A stretch of DNA of 20,391 bases from an uncultured Bacilli bacterium. Its GTDB lineage: Bacteria > Bacillota_I > Bacilli_A > RF39 > UBA660. The stretch is taken from positions 1-20,391 of the forward strand of contig CAKOIB010000010.1 in NCBI GenBank assembly GCA_934086255.1, written 5' to 3'. How positions within the stretch are numbered: position 1 is the first letter of the stretch; every line of letters starts with the position of its first letter. The notes beneath the pieces are model-generated. The model saw only the letters and a list, made by a program, of their open reading frames with translations, did not search any database and had not been told where the DNA came from. The position numbers and the translations under genes were made by a program. Below are positions 1-7,263 of the stretch, one piece after another.

Positions 1-1
1 T

Positions 2-85
2 TATAAATTTTGTAAAGTTTTTGGAATAACAATGAAAGAGTTTTATGACACTGAAATATTCAATAAAATGGATTTTAAAGAATAA
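2..85 (+). CDS. C-terminal end of an XRE-family HTH regulator (partial)
   Basis: An open frame enters from the left edge and stops with TAA at 83-85, giving 27 residues. It includes FCKVFGITMKEFYD, which resembles the last helix of many Cro/CI (XRE) helix-turn-helix domains (pattern: I/F-C-x-x-F-G-I-x-x-x-E-F-F/Y). The DNA-binding helices would lie upstream of the window. A hairpin with a T tract follows 12 bases after the stop, which supports this being a real gene end. The protein could be a stand-alone regulator or have a longer sensor part. A link to the palindromic sites further right is only a guess from proximity. Confidence 0.55.
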   Translation, partial: YKFCKVFGITMKEFYDTEIFNKMDFKE

Positions 86-96
86 TAAAGCTTTGT

Positions 97-121
97 AGCA
101 ATCATTTTGATTGTTTTTTTT
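97..121 (+). terminator. Intrinsic terminator of the XRE-type gene
   Basis: The inverted repeat CAATCA (99-104) / TGATTG (108-113), with a TTT loop and flanking A-T and G-T pairs, is followed by eight T residues at 114-121. It lies directly after the stop codon at 85. Confidence 0.7.
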
Positions 122-401
122 ATGCTTATTTAGTTTATAATTATTTATATGTGTAAGGATTATTGATTGTTTTATTTTTTGTCGTTTTAAGTATTGTAGT
201 TATTGTGTATTTCGCTATAATTTTTTTCCCTTCTTTCACAATATTTTTATGGGAGTTATCTACTTCTAAATAACTATCATGTTTTTTAAGGTTGAGATTT
301 AAACTTGTTTTTTTCTATCTTAATCTTATAGTATAATTATATTATGTGTTTTCCGAAATGGTAGACTTTTTTCCGTTTTCGGAAAATATTTTTTGGTGTA
401 T
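122..401. other. Gene-free stretch between two terminators
   Basis: No credible coding frame is visible on either strand. The longest candidate is a 32-codon GTG frame on the minus strand (141-239) with no ribosome binding site. The stretch is very A+T-rich. Its only clear structure is the pair of TTTTCCG-type palindromic sites with an adjacent TATAAT near 336-386, listed separately. The genes on either side converge on this space, so a regulated promoter here is unexpected. Confidence 0.6.
336..386 (-). promoter_or_regulatory. Leftward promoter-like site with two palindromic operator-like elements
   Basis: Read on the minus strand, the perfect 18-bp palindrome TTTTCCGAAAACGGAAAA (386-369) is followed by a degenerate copy, TCTACCATTTCGGAAAA (365-349), then 7 bases and a TATAAT (341-336). 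The -10 spacing after GGAAAA is the same 7 bases as at the DUF4358 promoter. The two CCG cores on the plus strand start at 353 and 373, 20 bp or about two helical turns apart. No gene downstream on the minus strand was recognised; it may drive a small RNA antisense to the XRE gene, or be a relic. Confidence 0.45.
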
Positions 402-430
402 AAAAAAAGAATCTATTTAGTTAGATTCTT
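402..430 (-). terminator. Terminator of the acyltransferase operon
   Basis: The plus strand shows a perfect 9-bp inverted repeat, AAGAATCTA (407-415) / TAGATTCTT (422-430), preceded by a run of A at 402-408. This reads as stem plus U tract on the minus strand. The stem touches the stop codon of the DHHW gene (430-432). Confidence 0.85.
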
Positions 431-1512
431 TATCTAATTGAAAAACTATTATTTATAGTTAATATACTGTACATAAAAAGTACATCTTGATTATTAAAGT
501 TTATGTAGTTGTTTAAAAGCTTTGAAGAAACATATCTAGTATCAATAACGGTAATTTTTTTATATCCTTCGGTTAATAATGGTATTAGACTACTGCCGTA
601 GGAATCACGAAAAACAATTAATTCTTTATTATTATTTGAAATAGGATTTGTAATTTCTATAATTGGAGATGCACCGGATAAGTATATATCGTATTTATCT
701 AATGATTTTATTTTATCATAATCATATATTTTTGTATATTTTTGTGTTTCATAATTATATACACTACTATTGTTAATATGGGAATTTGATATGGTTTTGA
801 TTGTATCAATTTCTTTTGTTACTAATAATCTAGTGGCATAGTTTCCTTTGAAAGTAGTAATAGTGTTTATTGTATTATTATTAGTTAAATTAAAGTTCAT
901 TTGATTAGCAATAGTATTTGCGGTACTAAATAAATCTTCTTGTTTCCAATGTGTATCTGTTTTATAGTAATTATTAAGGGTTAATTTATCAAATATATTT
1001 ATATAATTAATATTTGATAAATTGTTTTTCATAGTCTTTTGTAATTTGTTATAGTCAAGTTTTAAATTACCTTTATTAACAAAGTAATTTTTATCAGGTA
1101 TAATAGTATAATAAATGTTGTTATTATTATTTAAATATGTATTTTTTATATAGTTAATTTTATTGGTTAAATTGTTAATGGAATTAGTATTTAAAGGAAA
1201 TGTTTCTTCGATGATGTAATCGTTATATAAATACATATTATTATATTCACCTTTGGTGGATAGTTCTATATTTATTTTAATTTTTCTGAATATTTCTCTT
1301 TTTATAAATTGATCTGTAACGTAGGAATCGAGTTTTTTAAAATATGTATTATCAAATAGACTTTTAGTAGTTAATTGTGGCATAGTAGCAAGTTTTCTTC
1401 TTTCTGATATTGAAATATTTGTATCTTCTTTTGTGATATTAATTAAAAATAAAGAAAATATAGTAAAAAGAAATATTATAGTTACTACTATGTCTTTAAT
1501 TTTATCATTCAT
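430..1512 (-). CDS. DHHW/AlgX-like cell-surface O-acylation protein
   Basis: This 360-residue protein has one N-terminal membrane segment (about residues 9-27), so the catalytic part is expected outside the membrane. A Glu-Arg-Arg-Lys-Leu stretch near residue 37, typical of the start of the DHHW/AlgX-AlgJ fold, is followed by a D-T-H-W motif (Asp186, His188) and an R-D-S-Y-G motif (Asp303, Ser304). These match the His/Asp and serine blocks of the SGNH-hydrolase-like DHHW family. Such proteins work beside MBOAT acyltransferases, passing acetyl or other acyl groups to an extracellular polysaccharide; the actual glycan is unknown. The gene starts 10 bases after the MBOAT stop, with an AGGAGG site before its ATG, and ends in a strong terminator. 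Assignment rests on motifs and partner gene. Confidence 0.8.
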   Translation of the reverse strand: MNDKIKDIVVTIIFLFTIFSLFLINITKEDTNISISERRKLATMPQLTTKSLFDNTYFKKLDSYVTDQFIKREIFRKIKINIELSTKGEYNNMYLYNDYIIEETFPLNTNSINNLTNKINYIKNTYLNNNNNIYYTIIPDKNYFVNKGNLKLDYNKLQKTMKNNLSNINYINIFDKLTLNNYYKTDTHWKQEDLFSTANTIANQMNFNLTNNNTINTITTFKGNYATRLLVTKEIDTIKTISNSHINNSSVYNYETQKYTKIYDYDKIKSLDKYDIYLSGASPIIEITNPISNNNKELIVFRDSYGSSLIPLLTEGYKKITVIDTRYVSSKLLNNYINFNNQDVLFMYSILTINNSFSIR

Positions 1513-1522
1513 GTTAACCTCC

Positions 1523-2920
1523 TTAAAATCTAAAATATAAAAATGGATTGTATGAATTGTCTATTAAATATGAAGTGACAATAATTAATATTATAATTAT
1601 TAAAATTGGTTCTAAAATATTAAGTATGTTATTCATATATTTATTTTTTCTTAGTTTATCTATTGATATTTTAATAAATGGGGTAGAACCAATTAAGGCA
1701 ATGATTAATATTAGTGAATAGCTTTTTAAATAATGAAGGGTATAATCGTTAATAAATGCTTCTTTGTTGATACCGAATAATCCTTTTATATTGATTAAAG
1801 AAGTTGATATATTGTCGGAATTAAATATAATAAATAGGATCATAACAATAAATAATACATATATTCTTCTTATAAAAGAAGGTAGTTTTTCCATAAGTTT
1901 ATTAAGCCATAATTTTTCTATTATAAGAATGATTCCAAATAATAATCCCCAGATTAAAAAGGTCCAATTAGCGCCATGCCAGATTCCTGTTAGTAACCAT
2001 ACTATTAGGATGTTTCTTATTTGTTTTAGTTTAGTAACTCTATTACCTCCGAGTGGAATGTAGACATAATCTTTAAACCATGTTGATAGTGAGATGTGCC
2101 ATCTATGCCAAAACTCTGTTATGCTTTTTGATATATATGGGTAATTGAAGTTTTCAGGGAAGTGAAATCCAAATATTCTACCTAGTCCAATAGCCATATC
2201 ACTATAAGCAGAAAAATCAAAATATAATTGTAGCATATAGCTTATTGCAAATATCCAGTAGAGGATTATTGTTTTTTCATCTATAATGGATGCTTTAGTA
2301 CAAAGTTCTCCTAGGGCGTTTGCTATTAATACTTTTTTAGCAAGTCCAATGGAAAATCTTCTTATACCATATGAAAAGTTGCTAAAATTGTGTGTTCTTT
2401 TGTCTAGTTCTTTTTCTACTGTTTGGTATCTAACGATAGGTCCTGCGATTAATTGTGGAAATAAAGATACATAGGTAGCTAGTTTTATAATGTTTTTTTG
2501 GATTTTGACTTTACCATTGTATACATCAATAATGTAGCTTATGATTTGGAATGTATAAAATGATATTCCTATTGGTAATGCAATGTTTAATAAATTGATA
2601 TTTGTTTTTGCTATGTCATTAATTGTTTGGATTAAAAAATCAGTATATTTAAATATTATTAATAGGAATATGTGTATAAATAAGGTTATTATTAATATAT
2701 TTTTACTTTGATTTTTATATTTATCTATTAGAATAGCTCCGATATAGGCAATGATAATTTCTATTATCATTAAAAAAACATATTTAGGCTCTCCATAAAA
2801 GTAAAATAATAAAGATGCAATTAATAAAATAATATTTTTATATTTTTTGGGTATTATAAAGTATATAATTATTAATGATGGTAAAAAATAATATAAAAAA
2901 CTAATACTAGTAAATAACAT
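1523..2920 (-). CDS. MBOAT family O-acyltransferase (AlgI/DltB-like)
   Basis: This 465-residue multi-pass membrane protein is a typical length for AlgI/PatA-type MBOAT enzymes. The FWHRWHIS block, the following PLGGNR turn and the invariant histidine in TGIWHGANWT (His315) are all present. The protein is expected to move acyl groups from a cytoplasmic donor through the membrane to an exported glycan, with the DHHW protein encoded 10 bases downstream finishing the transfer. There is no DltA, DltC or DltD nearby, so lipoteichoic acid D-alanylation is less likely than polysaccharide acylation. The ATG has AAGGAGG 5 bases upstream. An unusual point is that the U tract of a terminator-like hairpin abuts this ribosome binding site (see 2933-2957). 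Confidence 0.9.
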   Translation of the reverse strand: MLFTSISFLYYFLPSLIIIYFIIPKKYKNIILLIASLLFYFYGEPKYVFLMIIEIIIAYIGAILIDKYKNQSKNILIITLFIHIFLLIIFKYTDFLIQTINDIAKTNINLLNIALPIGISFYTFQIISYIIDVYNGKVKIQKNIIKLATYVSLFPQLIAGPIVRYQTVEKELDKRTHNFSNFSYGIRRFSIGLAKKVLIANALGELCTKASIIDEKTIILYWIFAISYMLQLYFDFSAYSDMAIGLGRIFGFHFPENFNYPYISKSITEFWHRWHISLSTWFKDYVYIPLGGNRVTKLKQIRNILIVWLLTGIWHGANWTFLIWGLLFGIILIIEKLWLNKLMEKLPSFIRRIYVLFIVMILFIIFNSDNISTSLINIKGLFGINKEAFINDYTLHYLKSYSLILIIALIGSTPFIKISIDKLRKNKYMNNILNILEPILIIIILIIVTSYLIDNSYNPFLYFRF

Positions 2921-2932
2921 TTTATCCTCCTT

Positions 2933-2957
2933 AAAAAGGCACCTTAGAGGTGCTTTG
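2933..2957 (-). terminator. Terminator-like hairpin between DUF4358 gene and MBOAT gene
   Basis: On the minus strand the stem GCACC / GGTGC (plus strand 39-43 and 49-53 of the 2900s), extended by A-U pairs around a bulge, is followed by UUUUU. It starts right at the DUF4358 stop codon, and the U run is joined directly to the AAGGAGG site of the MBOAT gene. It probably lowers or gates read-through within the operon; a full stop would require a further promoter, which is not visible in the 37-base gap. Confidence 0.6.
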
Positions 2958-3530
2958 TTATTTTTTTGCTGGCATTTCTGGTGGTAGTTTTATATTTTCT
3001 TCGTTATTTGATTTTTCTAATTCTTTTCCAATTTTATTATTTACATATTTTTTAAAATCATCATATACTTTTTTAGCAATGTCTTTATCAGCCATTACAT
3101 AAAATATTAAATTGTCACTGTTTGTGATGTATAGTTGTTGTGCAGAAACGCAGATCCAACGATTCATATCAATATTATCTAGCATTTCTTGTTTTATTTT
3201 TTCTACATTTGCGTTATTTTTTACTTTAACAATTGCTACTGAGTATGCTTGTGCTGTTATTGTTGGTACTGATACAGTGATGGATTCAATGTCATCATTT
3301 GTTTTTAGACCTGTGTAGCTTGTAACTTCATCAATGTTTTTAATATCTATTTTTATTGTTTCAAGTTCTGGTAGAATATCTTTATTTTCTTTGTTGATAG
3401 TATTAATGATGAGGTTAATGTCTTTTGTTTTTTCAAGGTTTTCTTTATTATCTGATAGTAGTATAAATATTATAAATGATATAATTGCAAATAGAATTAG
3501 ACTTATTATTAAAATACTTTGTTTTTTCAT
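2958..3530 (-). CDS. DUF4358 domain protein, membrane-anchored
   Basis: The product is 190 residues, with an N-terminal hydrophobic segment (about residues 6-25) preceded by MKKQ, and no lipobox cysteine, so it is likely a signal anchor. The rest is exported. The block around residues 95-165 (AYSVAIVKVKN, then D-N-I-D-M-N-R-W-I-C-V-S-A, then Y-I-T-N-S and F-Y-V-M-A) fits the DUF4358 family, whose members often neighbour MBOAT and DHHW genes. No biochemical function is known for the family; a supporting role in glycan acylation is inferred from context. The C-terminus is charged and proline-rich. The ATG has AAAGGAG a few bases upstream, and its own promoter with an 18-bp palindrome lies just before it. 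Confidence 0.75.
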   Translation of the reverse strand: MKKQSILIISLILFAIISFIIFILLSDNKENLEKTKDINLIINTINKENKDILPELETIKIDIKNIDEVTSYTGLKTNDDIESITVSVPTITAQAYSVAIVKVKNNANVEKIKQEMLDNIDMNRWICVSAQQLYITNSDNLIFYVMADKDIAKKVYDDFKKYVNNKIGKELEKSNNEENIKLPPEMPAKK

Positions 3531-3551
3531 ATTTTTCTCCTTTCACTTTAA

Positions 3552-3591
3552 ATTATAACATATATTTTCCGAAATCGGTAAAAAATATGTT
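3552..3591 (-). promoter_or_regulatory. DUF4358 operon promoter overlapped by palindromic operator
   Basis: On the minus strand, TTTACCGATTTCGGAAAA (3582-3565) occupies the -35 region and spacer. Seven bases later comes TATAAT (3557-3552), preceded by TG one base before it. No TTGACA-like box is present. The dyad extends further: AACATAT and ATATGTT flank it at 3557-3591 with a one-base offset. A regulator binding here would control the promoter directly. The same stretch could form an RNA hairpin after vex3, but it lacks a U tract. Confidence 0.65.
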
Positions 3592-3609
3592 AATTTTTAA
3601 TAAATTGTT

Positions 3610-4986
3610 TTATTTGGTGTCTGTTAATAGTTCTTTAGGTTTTTTCTTTAGGGTTTTTGATGTTGCTATTAGTAATGATATAACAAGGACTATTGTTATG
3701 AATAAAATTACATATATCATTAGTTTTGGTGATATGTTAATTTCTAGACTTGTTAGTGTTTTATTGAATCCTTCTGCTTCAGCTCCTCCGCCTAGTTGGC
3801 TTGATGTTGTTTGTTTTGCTATTTGTTTTGATATGGTATTAGTAACTTTGTTTAATATGTTATTTCCAATAATGCTTGCTGTATAGATTGCTAGAAAGTA
3901 TGATGTTATATATGCTGGTATGGATATTAGTACTAATTCAATAACAAATTGTGTAAATATTTTTGTTTTTGAAATACCTAGTGAAAGTAAAATTGCAATT
4001 TCTTTTTTTCTAGCGTTTATCCATAAGAATAATAGTAATGAAACTGTAATTCCTGCGAATAATAATGCTGTGATGAATAGATTGTTTGCTATATTATATA
4101 TACCTGATATTGATTGTTGTAGAGCAGGGTAGTTGTTTGTACTTTTGATTAAGTTGTATTGTTGCCAATCTATATCAAGTTTTTCAATATTTTTAATAAC
4201 TTTGTCTAGGTTTTTATCACCTTTTACAAAAAATGTTGCATCTTGATATACTGCAGTGTCTTCTGTATTTCCATATACTTTTGCAGCGGTATTTAAATCA
4301 GTTATTAAGGTATTTTCGTAAAGTTCTTGGGCTGCTGTAACTCCACCTTTATTATGACCATCAAAAAGACCTATTATCTCGACTTCTACTTTTTCATTTG
4401 CTCTTTTTTCATTGTCGGCATCAAATAAATTAGATTTTATTTTTATTTTATCACCAATTTTTAACTTATTTTTTTTAGCTAAGTCTTTGTGCATTAAAAT
4501 CTTATTTTTATCTTTTTCATTTAAGTGTTTACCACTAGATAATTTGTAAGCTTTTGAGATAAACTTGTTTTCTTTTGATGAGTCATTTACTCCGGTTAGC
4601 ATGACAGCTCTTTTAAAGTTTTTTGCTCTTTCTGGTGATTGATTTTTAAGTGTTTCTTCGGTTTCTATTATATCGTTGTCTACTAAATCTGCAACACTAT
4701 TAATTCTTTTTACATATGAATCAATGTCTTTTTCTTCAGCAATTTTTTTAATATCTTGTCCTTTTATATTGCCGCCACCTCTTGGTGTTCCAAAATTAAC
4801 TCTTCTGTTTATTTCCATAGAGAAACTATTTGTTATATTTTTGAAAGTTTCTTTTGAGGCTTTGTCCGTAGCGTCTTTTATTGATAAACTAATAAGACAA
4901 AGTGTTGATGTTGCTATTATAACTAGCATTATAATTATTGATTTTAGTCTTTTTCTAGTTACATAATGGAATGCATTTTTAATCAT
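3610..4986 (-). CDS. vex3: Vex3-type FtsX-like ABC transporter permease
   Basis: This 458-residue protein has four predicted membrane segments (near residue 12-32, then about 300-325, 340-370 and 420-445) and one large extracellular loop between the first two, the MacB/FtsX layout. Length, gene order and motifs (ITNSFSMEINRRVN, T-P-R-G-G-G-N, L-F-D-G-H-N-K, G-G-G-A-E) match Vex3 of the pneumococcal Vex123 exporter as I recall it. The ATG overlaps the vex2 stop by four bases, indicating translational coupling. Vex123 was first linked to export of the Pep27 peptide and to vancomycin tolerance in Streptococcus pneumoniae; that role has been disputed, and no vncRS or pep27 gene is seen here. The substrate is unknown. 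No clear terminator follows. Confidence 0.85.
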   Translation of the reverse strand: MIKNAFHYVTRKRLKSIIIMLVIIATSTLCLISLSIKDATDKASKETFKNITNSFSMEINRRVNFGTPRGGGNIKGQDIKKIAEEKDIDSYVKRINSVADLVDNDIIETEETLKNQSPERAKNFKRAVMLTGVNDSSKENKFISKAYKLSSGKHLNEKDKNKILMHKDLAKKNKLKIGDKIKIKSNLFDADNEKRANEKVEVEIIGLFDGHNKGGVTAAQELYENTLITDLNTAAKVYGNTEDTAVYQDATFFVKGDKNLDKVIKNIEKLDIDWQQYNLIKSTNNYPALQQSISGIYNIANNLFITALLFAGITVSLLLFLWINARKKEIAILLSLGISKTKIFTQFVIELVLISIPAYITSYFLAIYTASIIGNNILNKVTNTISKQIAKQTTSSQLGGGAEAEGFNKTLTSLEINISPKLMIYVILFITIVLVISLLIATSKTLKKKPKELLTDTK

Positions 4987-5642
4987 TGTTTGACCTCCTG
5001 AGTAATTTTGTTTATTTTTTTAAGTTTTTTATCACTTAATTTTAAGATGACATCAGCAGAGTTTGCAACTTCTTTGCTATGGGTTACTACTATTACGCAT
5101 TTGTTTTTTTCTTTTGCTAGTTTTTTAAGTATTTTTATTATTTCGCTTGCAGTTTCATCATCAAGGTTACCAGTAGGTTCGTCTGCCAGAATTATTGGGG
5201 CAATTGATGATAGTGCTCTTGCAATTGCTACTCTTTGTTGTTGTCCTCCGGATAGTTTCATTACATTTCTATTTATTTGACTTTTGTCAAGTCCTAGGTC
5301 TAATAAGATTTTTTCAGATGCATTTTTATTTACTAATCTAACATTTTCTAAAGGCGTTAAATAATCAATTAAATTATAGTTTTGAAAAACTAGTGATATG
5401 TTATTTTTTCTATGGGTGTTATAACCTTGTTTTTCTATATCTTCTCCTTTATATAATATTTGTCCTTTTTGTGGTTTGTCTAATCCCGCTAGAAGGGAGA
5501 GTAGGGTTGATTTTCCTGCTCCTGATTTTCCTATTATTGCATAGAATTTTCCAATTTCAAATTTTTGATTTACTGAAGATAGTACATTTTCATTTGAATC
5601 AGAATAATTGTATGTTACATTTTTAATTTCTAATATATCCAT
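4983..5642 (-). CDS. vex2: Vex2-type ABC transporter ATP-binding protein
   Basis: This 219-residue nucleotide-binding subunit is of the LolD/MacB class. Visible motifs are Walker A GKSGAGKST (38-46), the Q loop at Gln87, signature LSGGQQQR (130-137), Walker B IILADE (150-155) and the switch histidine in VVTHS near residue 187. It would dimerise in the cytoplasm and drive the two FtsX-like permeases encoded on either side. It begins 10 bases after the vex1 stop with an AGGAG site 8 bases from the ATG, and its TGA stop is embedded in the start of vex3. The 422/219/458 residue sizes in this order resemble the pneumococcal Vex1-Vex2-Vex3 set. Confidence 0.9.
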   Translation of the reverse strand: MDILEIKNVTYNYSDSNENVLSSVNQKFEIGKFYAIIGKSGAGKSTLLSLLAGLDKPQKGQILYKGEDIEKQGYNTHRKNNISLVFQNYNLIDYLTPLENVRLVNKNASEKILLDLGLDKSQINRNVMKLSGGQQQRVAIARALSSIAPIILADEPTGNLDDETASEIIKILKKLAKEKNKCVIVVTHSKEVANSADVILKLSDKKLKKINKITQEVKQ

Positions 5643-5652
5643 TTTTAATCTC

Positions 5653-6921
5653 CTAACTTATTTTTGATAATATTTCTTTTGGTTTTTTTATTAATATCAT
5701 TGTGCTTGCAATAATGACTGATAGAATAATAATTGTAATTAGTATTGTATAACTTTGTATGAATGTTATAATGTTTGAAATCAAATTACTTTTTTTAAGT
5801 AAGCTATCGATCATTATTGAGTTATCATTGTTTATATTTTTTGTTGTAATATTTAGTATTATGTTTCCTATTAATAACGATAATACTAAAGATGGTAGTG
5901 ATATAAGTAATAATTCAAGTATAAATTGAGTTATTATTTTTATTTTACTTATACCTATTGATAGTAGTATTCCTATTTCGTGTATTCTTTCTCTTAGCCA
6001 TAGTATTAGTATTAATGATAGAATTGTTATTCCACTTATTATAATTGAATATATCATAATTCTAATAATATGTTTTATTCCCTCGATAGACTCTAGTGTT
6101 TCTTCGTATGTGTTGTTATTGTTTGAAATACTTAATTGTGACCAATCTATTTTAATTTTTTTAATTTTATTTAGTGCTATTTTTGTGTTTTCTTTGTTGT
6201 CTGAGTATATTACAAGTTCTTTTGCGATTTTATTATTTTTTGTTTTATTTAGTGCTTTTTGACTTGTTTCATAATCAATAAATACTGTGTTTTCACTAAA
6301 GTCTGATGATAAACCAGTATATTTTTCTTGTTTTTTGCCTTTGAATATACCAATTATTTCAAACTCATATTCTGTTTTTTTATTGGTATTAAAGTCAATT
6401 AATTTAAGTTTGATTTTATCATTTAGTTTTAGATTGTTTTTTTCTTTAAGTTTTTCATGAATAATAATTTTTCCTTTATCATTATTATTAATATGTTTTC
6501 CTTTTGTAATAGTAAAAATACCACTTTTGAATAAATTGTTTTTTTCACTATTGGTTGTGGCTTCTACTTTAAGTATATTTTTGAACTCATCTGATAAATC
6601 ATTTCTCTGTACTAATTGTGTTTCATCTACAACTTTGATATTTGTAGCTTTAGCAAGTCCATCATAATTAGTGATAATTTCTCTTATTTCTTTTATATTA
6701 TCTAATTCTTTAAACTGATTAGTTTTAAAAGTATCACCATTTTTTTTAGTTATTAGTAGTGATGTGTTTGACATCTTGTATAAGTTTTTTTCTAAATTAT
6801 TTGTTTGTTTTGTTATATTTAAGCATGTGTATAAGCAAGAGAGAACTACTGTTAAAATAATAAATACTATAATTGTTCTATTTTTTTTTCTTAAAATGTA
6901 TGCTAAAGCATTTTTAAGCAT
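5653..6921 (-). CDS. vex1: Vex1-type FtsX-like ABC transporter permease
   Basis: This 422-residue permease has an N-terminal membrane segment (about 13-35), a large external domain and three C-terminal membrane segments, where the cytoplasmic turn LRERIHEIGILLSIGIS (near 309-325) and the late I-K-K-P-K-E-I-L are typical of FtsX permeases. It is homologous to the Vex3-like permease in the same operon (both share an L-L-S-I/L-G-I-S block and an I-D-W-S/Q-Q-type segment before the second helix), so the exporter is a heteromer. The ATG has AGGAGG 7 bases upstream, and the operon promoter is listed separately. The exported substrate is not evident from sequence. Confidence 0.85.
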   Translation of the reverse strand: MLKNALAYILRKKNRTIIVFIILTVVLSCLYTCLNITKQTNNLEKNLYKMSNTSLLITKKNGDTFKTNQFKELDNIKEIREIITNYDGLAKATNIKVVDETQLVQRNDLSDEFKNILKVEATTNSEKNNLFKSGIFTITKGKHINNNDKGKIIIHEKLKEKNNLKLNDKIKLKLIDFNTNKKTEYEFEIIGIFKGKKQEKYTGLSSDFSENTVFIDYETSQKALNKTKNNKIAKELVIYSDNKENTKIALNKIKKIKIDWSQLSISNNNNTYEETLESIEGIKHIIRIMIYSIIISGITILSLILILWLRERIHEIGILLSIGISKIKIITQFILELLLISLPSLVLSLLIGNIILNITTKNINNDNSIMIDSLLKKSNLISNIITFIQSYTILITIIILSVIIASTMILIKKPKEILSKIS

Positions 6922-6967
6922 TTTATCACCTCCTAAGGTTGGTATTAAAATGTAAACATTTTAAGTA

Positions 6968-7032
6968 ATTATATACTTATTATTTATGTGTTGTCAATTG
7001 ATTTTGCTAATTTTTTTACTGAAATCGGTAAA
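6968..7032 (-). promoter_or_regulatory. vex operon promoter with upstream palindromic site
   Basis: On the minus strand a consensus TTGACA (6997-6992), an 18-base spacer and TATAAT (6973-6968) precede vex1. Eighteen bases upstream of the -35 box is the 18-bp palindrome TTTACCGATTTCAGTAAA (7032-7015), with one mismatch between half-sites. The position upstream of a strong promoter differs from the overlapping position at the DUF4358 promoter, so the regulator could act differently at the two places. Confidence 0.75.
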
Positions 7033-7057
7033 GTAATTAGTAAATGTTTTAAGGTAT

Positions 7058-7093
7058 AAAAAAAGATTTTTCTTTATTTTATAAAGAAAAATC
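7058..7093 (-). terminator. Terminator of tRNA-Trp
   Basis: A perfect 12-bp inverted repeat GATTTTTCTTTA (7065-7076) / TAAAGAAAAATC (7082-7093) lies next to seven A residues (7058-7064), giving stem plus U tract on the minus strand. It separates the tRNA from the vex promoter. Confidence 0.9.
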
Positions 7094-7105
7094 GTTATTA
7101 TCATT

Positions 7106-7179
7106 TGGCAGGGGTAGCAGGAGTTGAACCCACATCAGCGGTTTTGGAGACCGTTATTCTACCATTGAACTATACCCCT
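7106..7179 (-). tRNA. trnW: tRNA-Trp (CCA anticodon)
   Basis: The minus strand folds as a full cloverleaf of 74 bases including an encoded 3' CCA. The acceptor AGGGGTA pairs with TACCCCT, the discriminator is G, the T loop is GTTCAAC-like, and the anticodon loop CTCCAAA carries anticodon CCA. It reads UGG only. No second, UCA-anticodon Trp tRNA is present in the window, in line with UGA acting as a stop in nearby genes. A terminator follows and a -10 box lies 11 bases upstream. Confidence 0.95.
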
Positions 7180-7190
7180 AGGTCTAGTTA

Positions 7191-7199
7191 ATTATATCA
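7191..7199 (-). promoter_or_regulatory. Extended -10 promoter of tRNA-Trp
   Basis: TGATATAAT on the minus strand ends 12 bases before the tRNA 5' end. No good -35 box is seen, so the extended TG probably compensates. Confidence 0.55.
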
Positions 7200-7263
7200 T
7201 ATAAATGTAAATAATAAAACTATTTTTTGAAAAATTACATATATTTTTATAGGTGATGTGTTT

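Noticed and set aside
141..239. 32-codon GTG-initiated frame on the minus strand, downstream of the leftward promoter-like site
   Set aside because: No ribosome binding site, low-complexity Lys/Thr composition, and no recognisable relative; likely chance in A+T-rich DNA.
1764..2063. 99-codon plus-strand frame inside the MBOAT gene
   Set aside because: It is antisense to a confidently identified gene with all family motifs, has no ribosome binding site, and its composition is the shadow of the other strand.
3557..3591. Reading the extended dyad as the vex3 terminator
   Set aside because: It forms a long stem but has no U tract, and it carries a well-placed -10 box and the shared operator core, so a promoter/operator role is the better call.
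7106..7179. Possibility that the organism reads UGA as tryptophan (Mycoplasma code)
   Set aside because: The tRNA-Trp has only a CCA anticodon, and TGA serves as a natural stop in vex2 and at 15710-15712, so code 11 fits.
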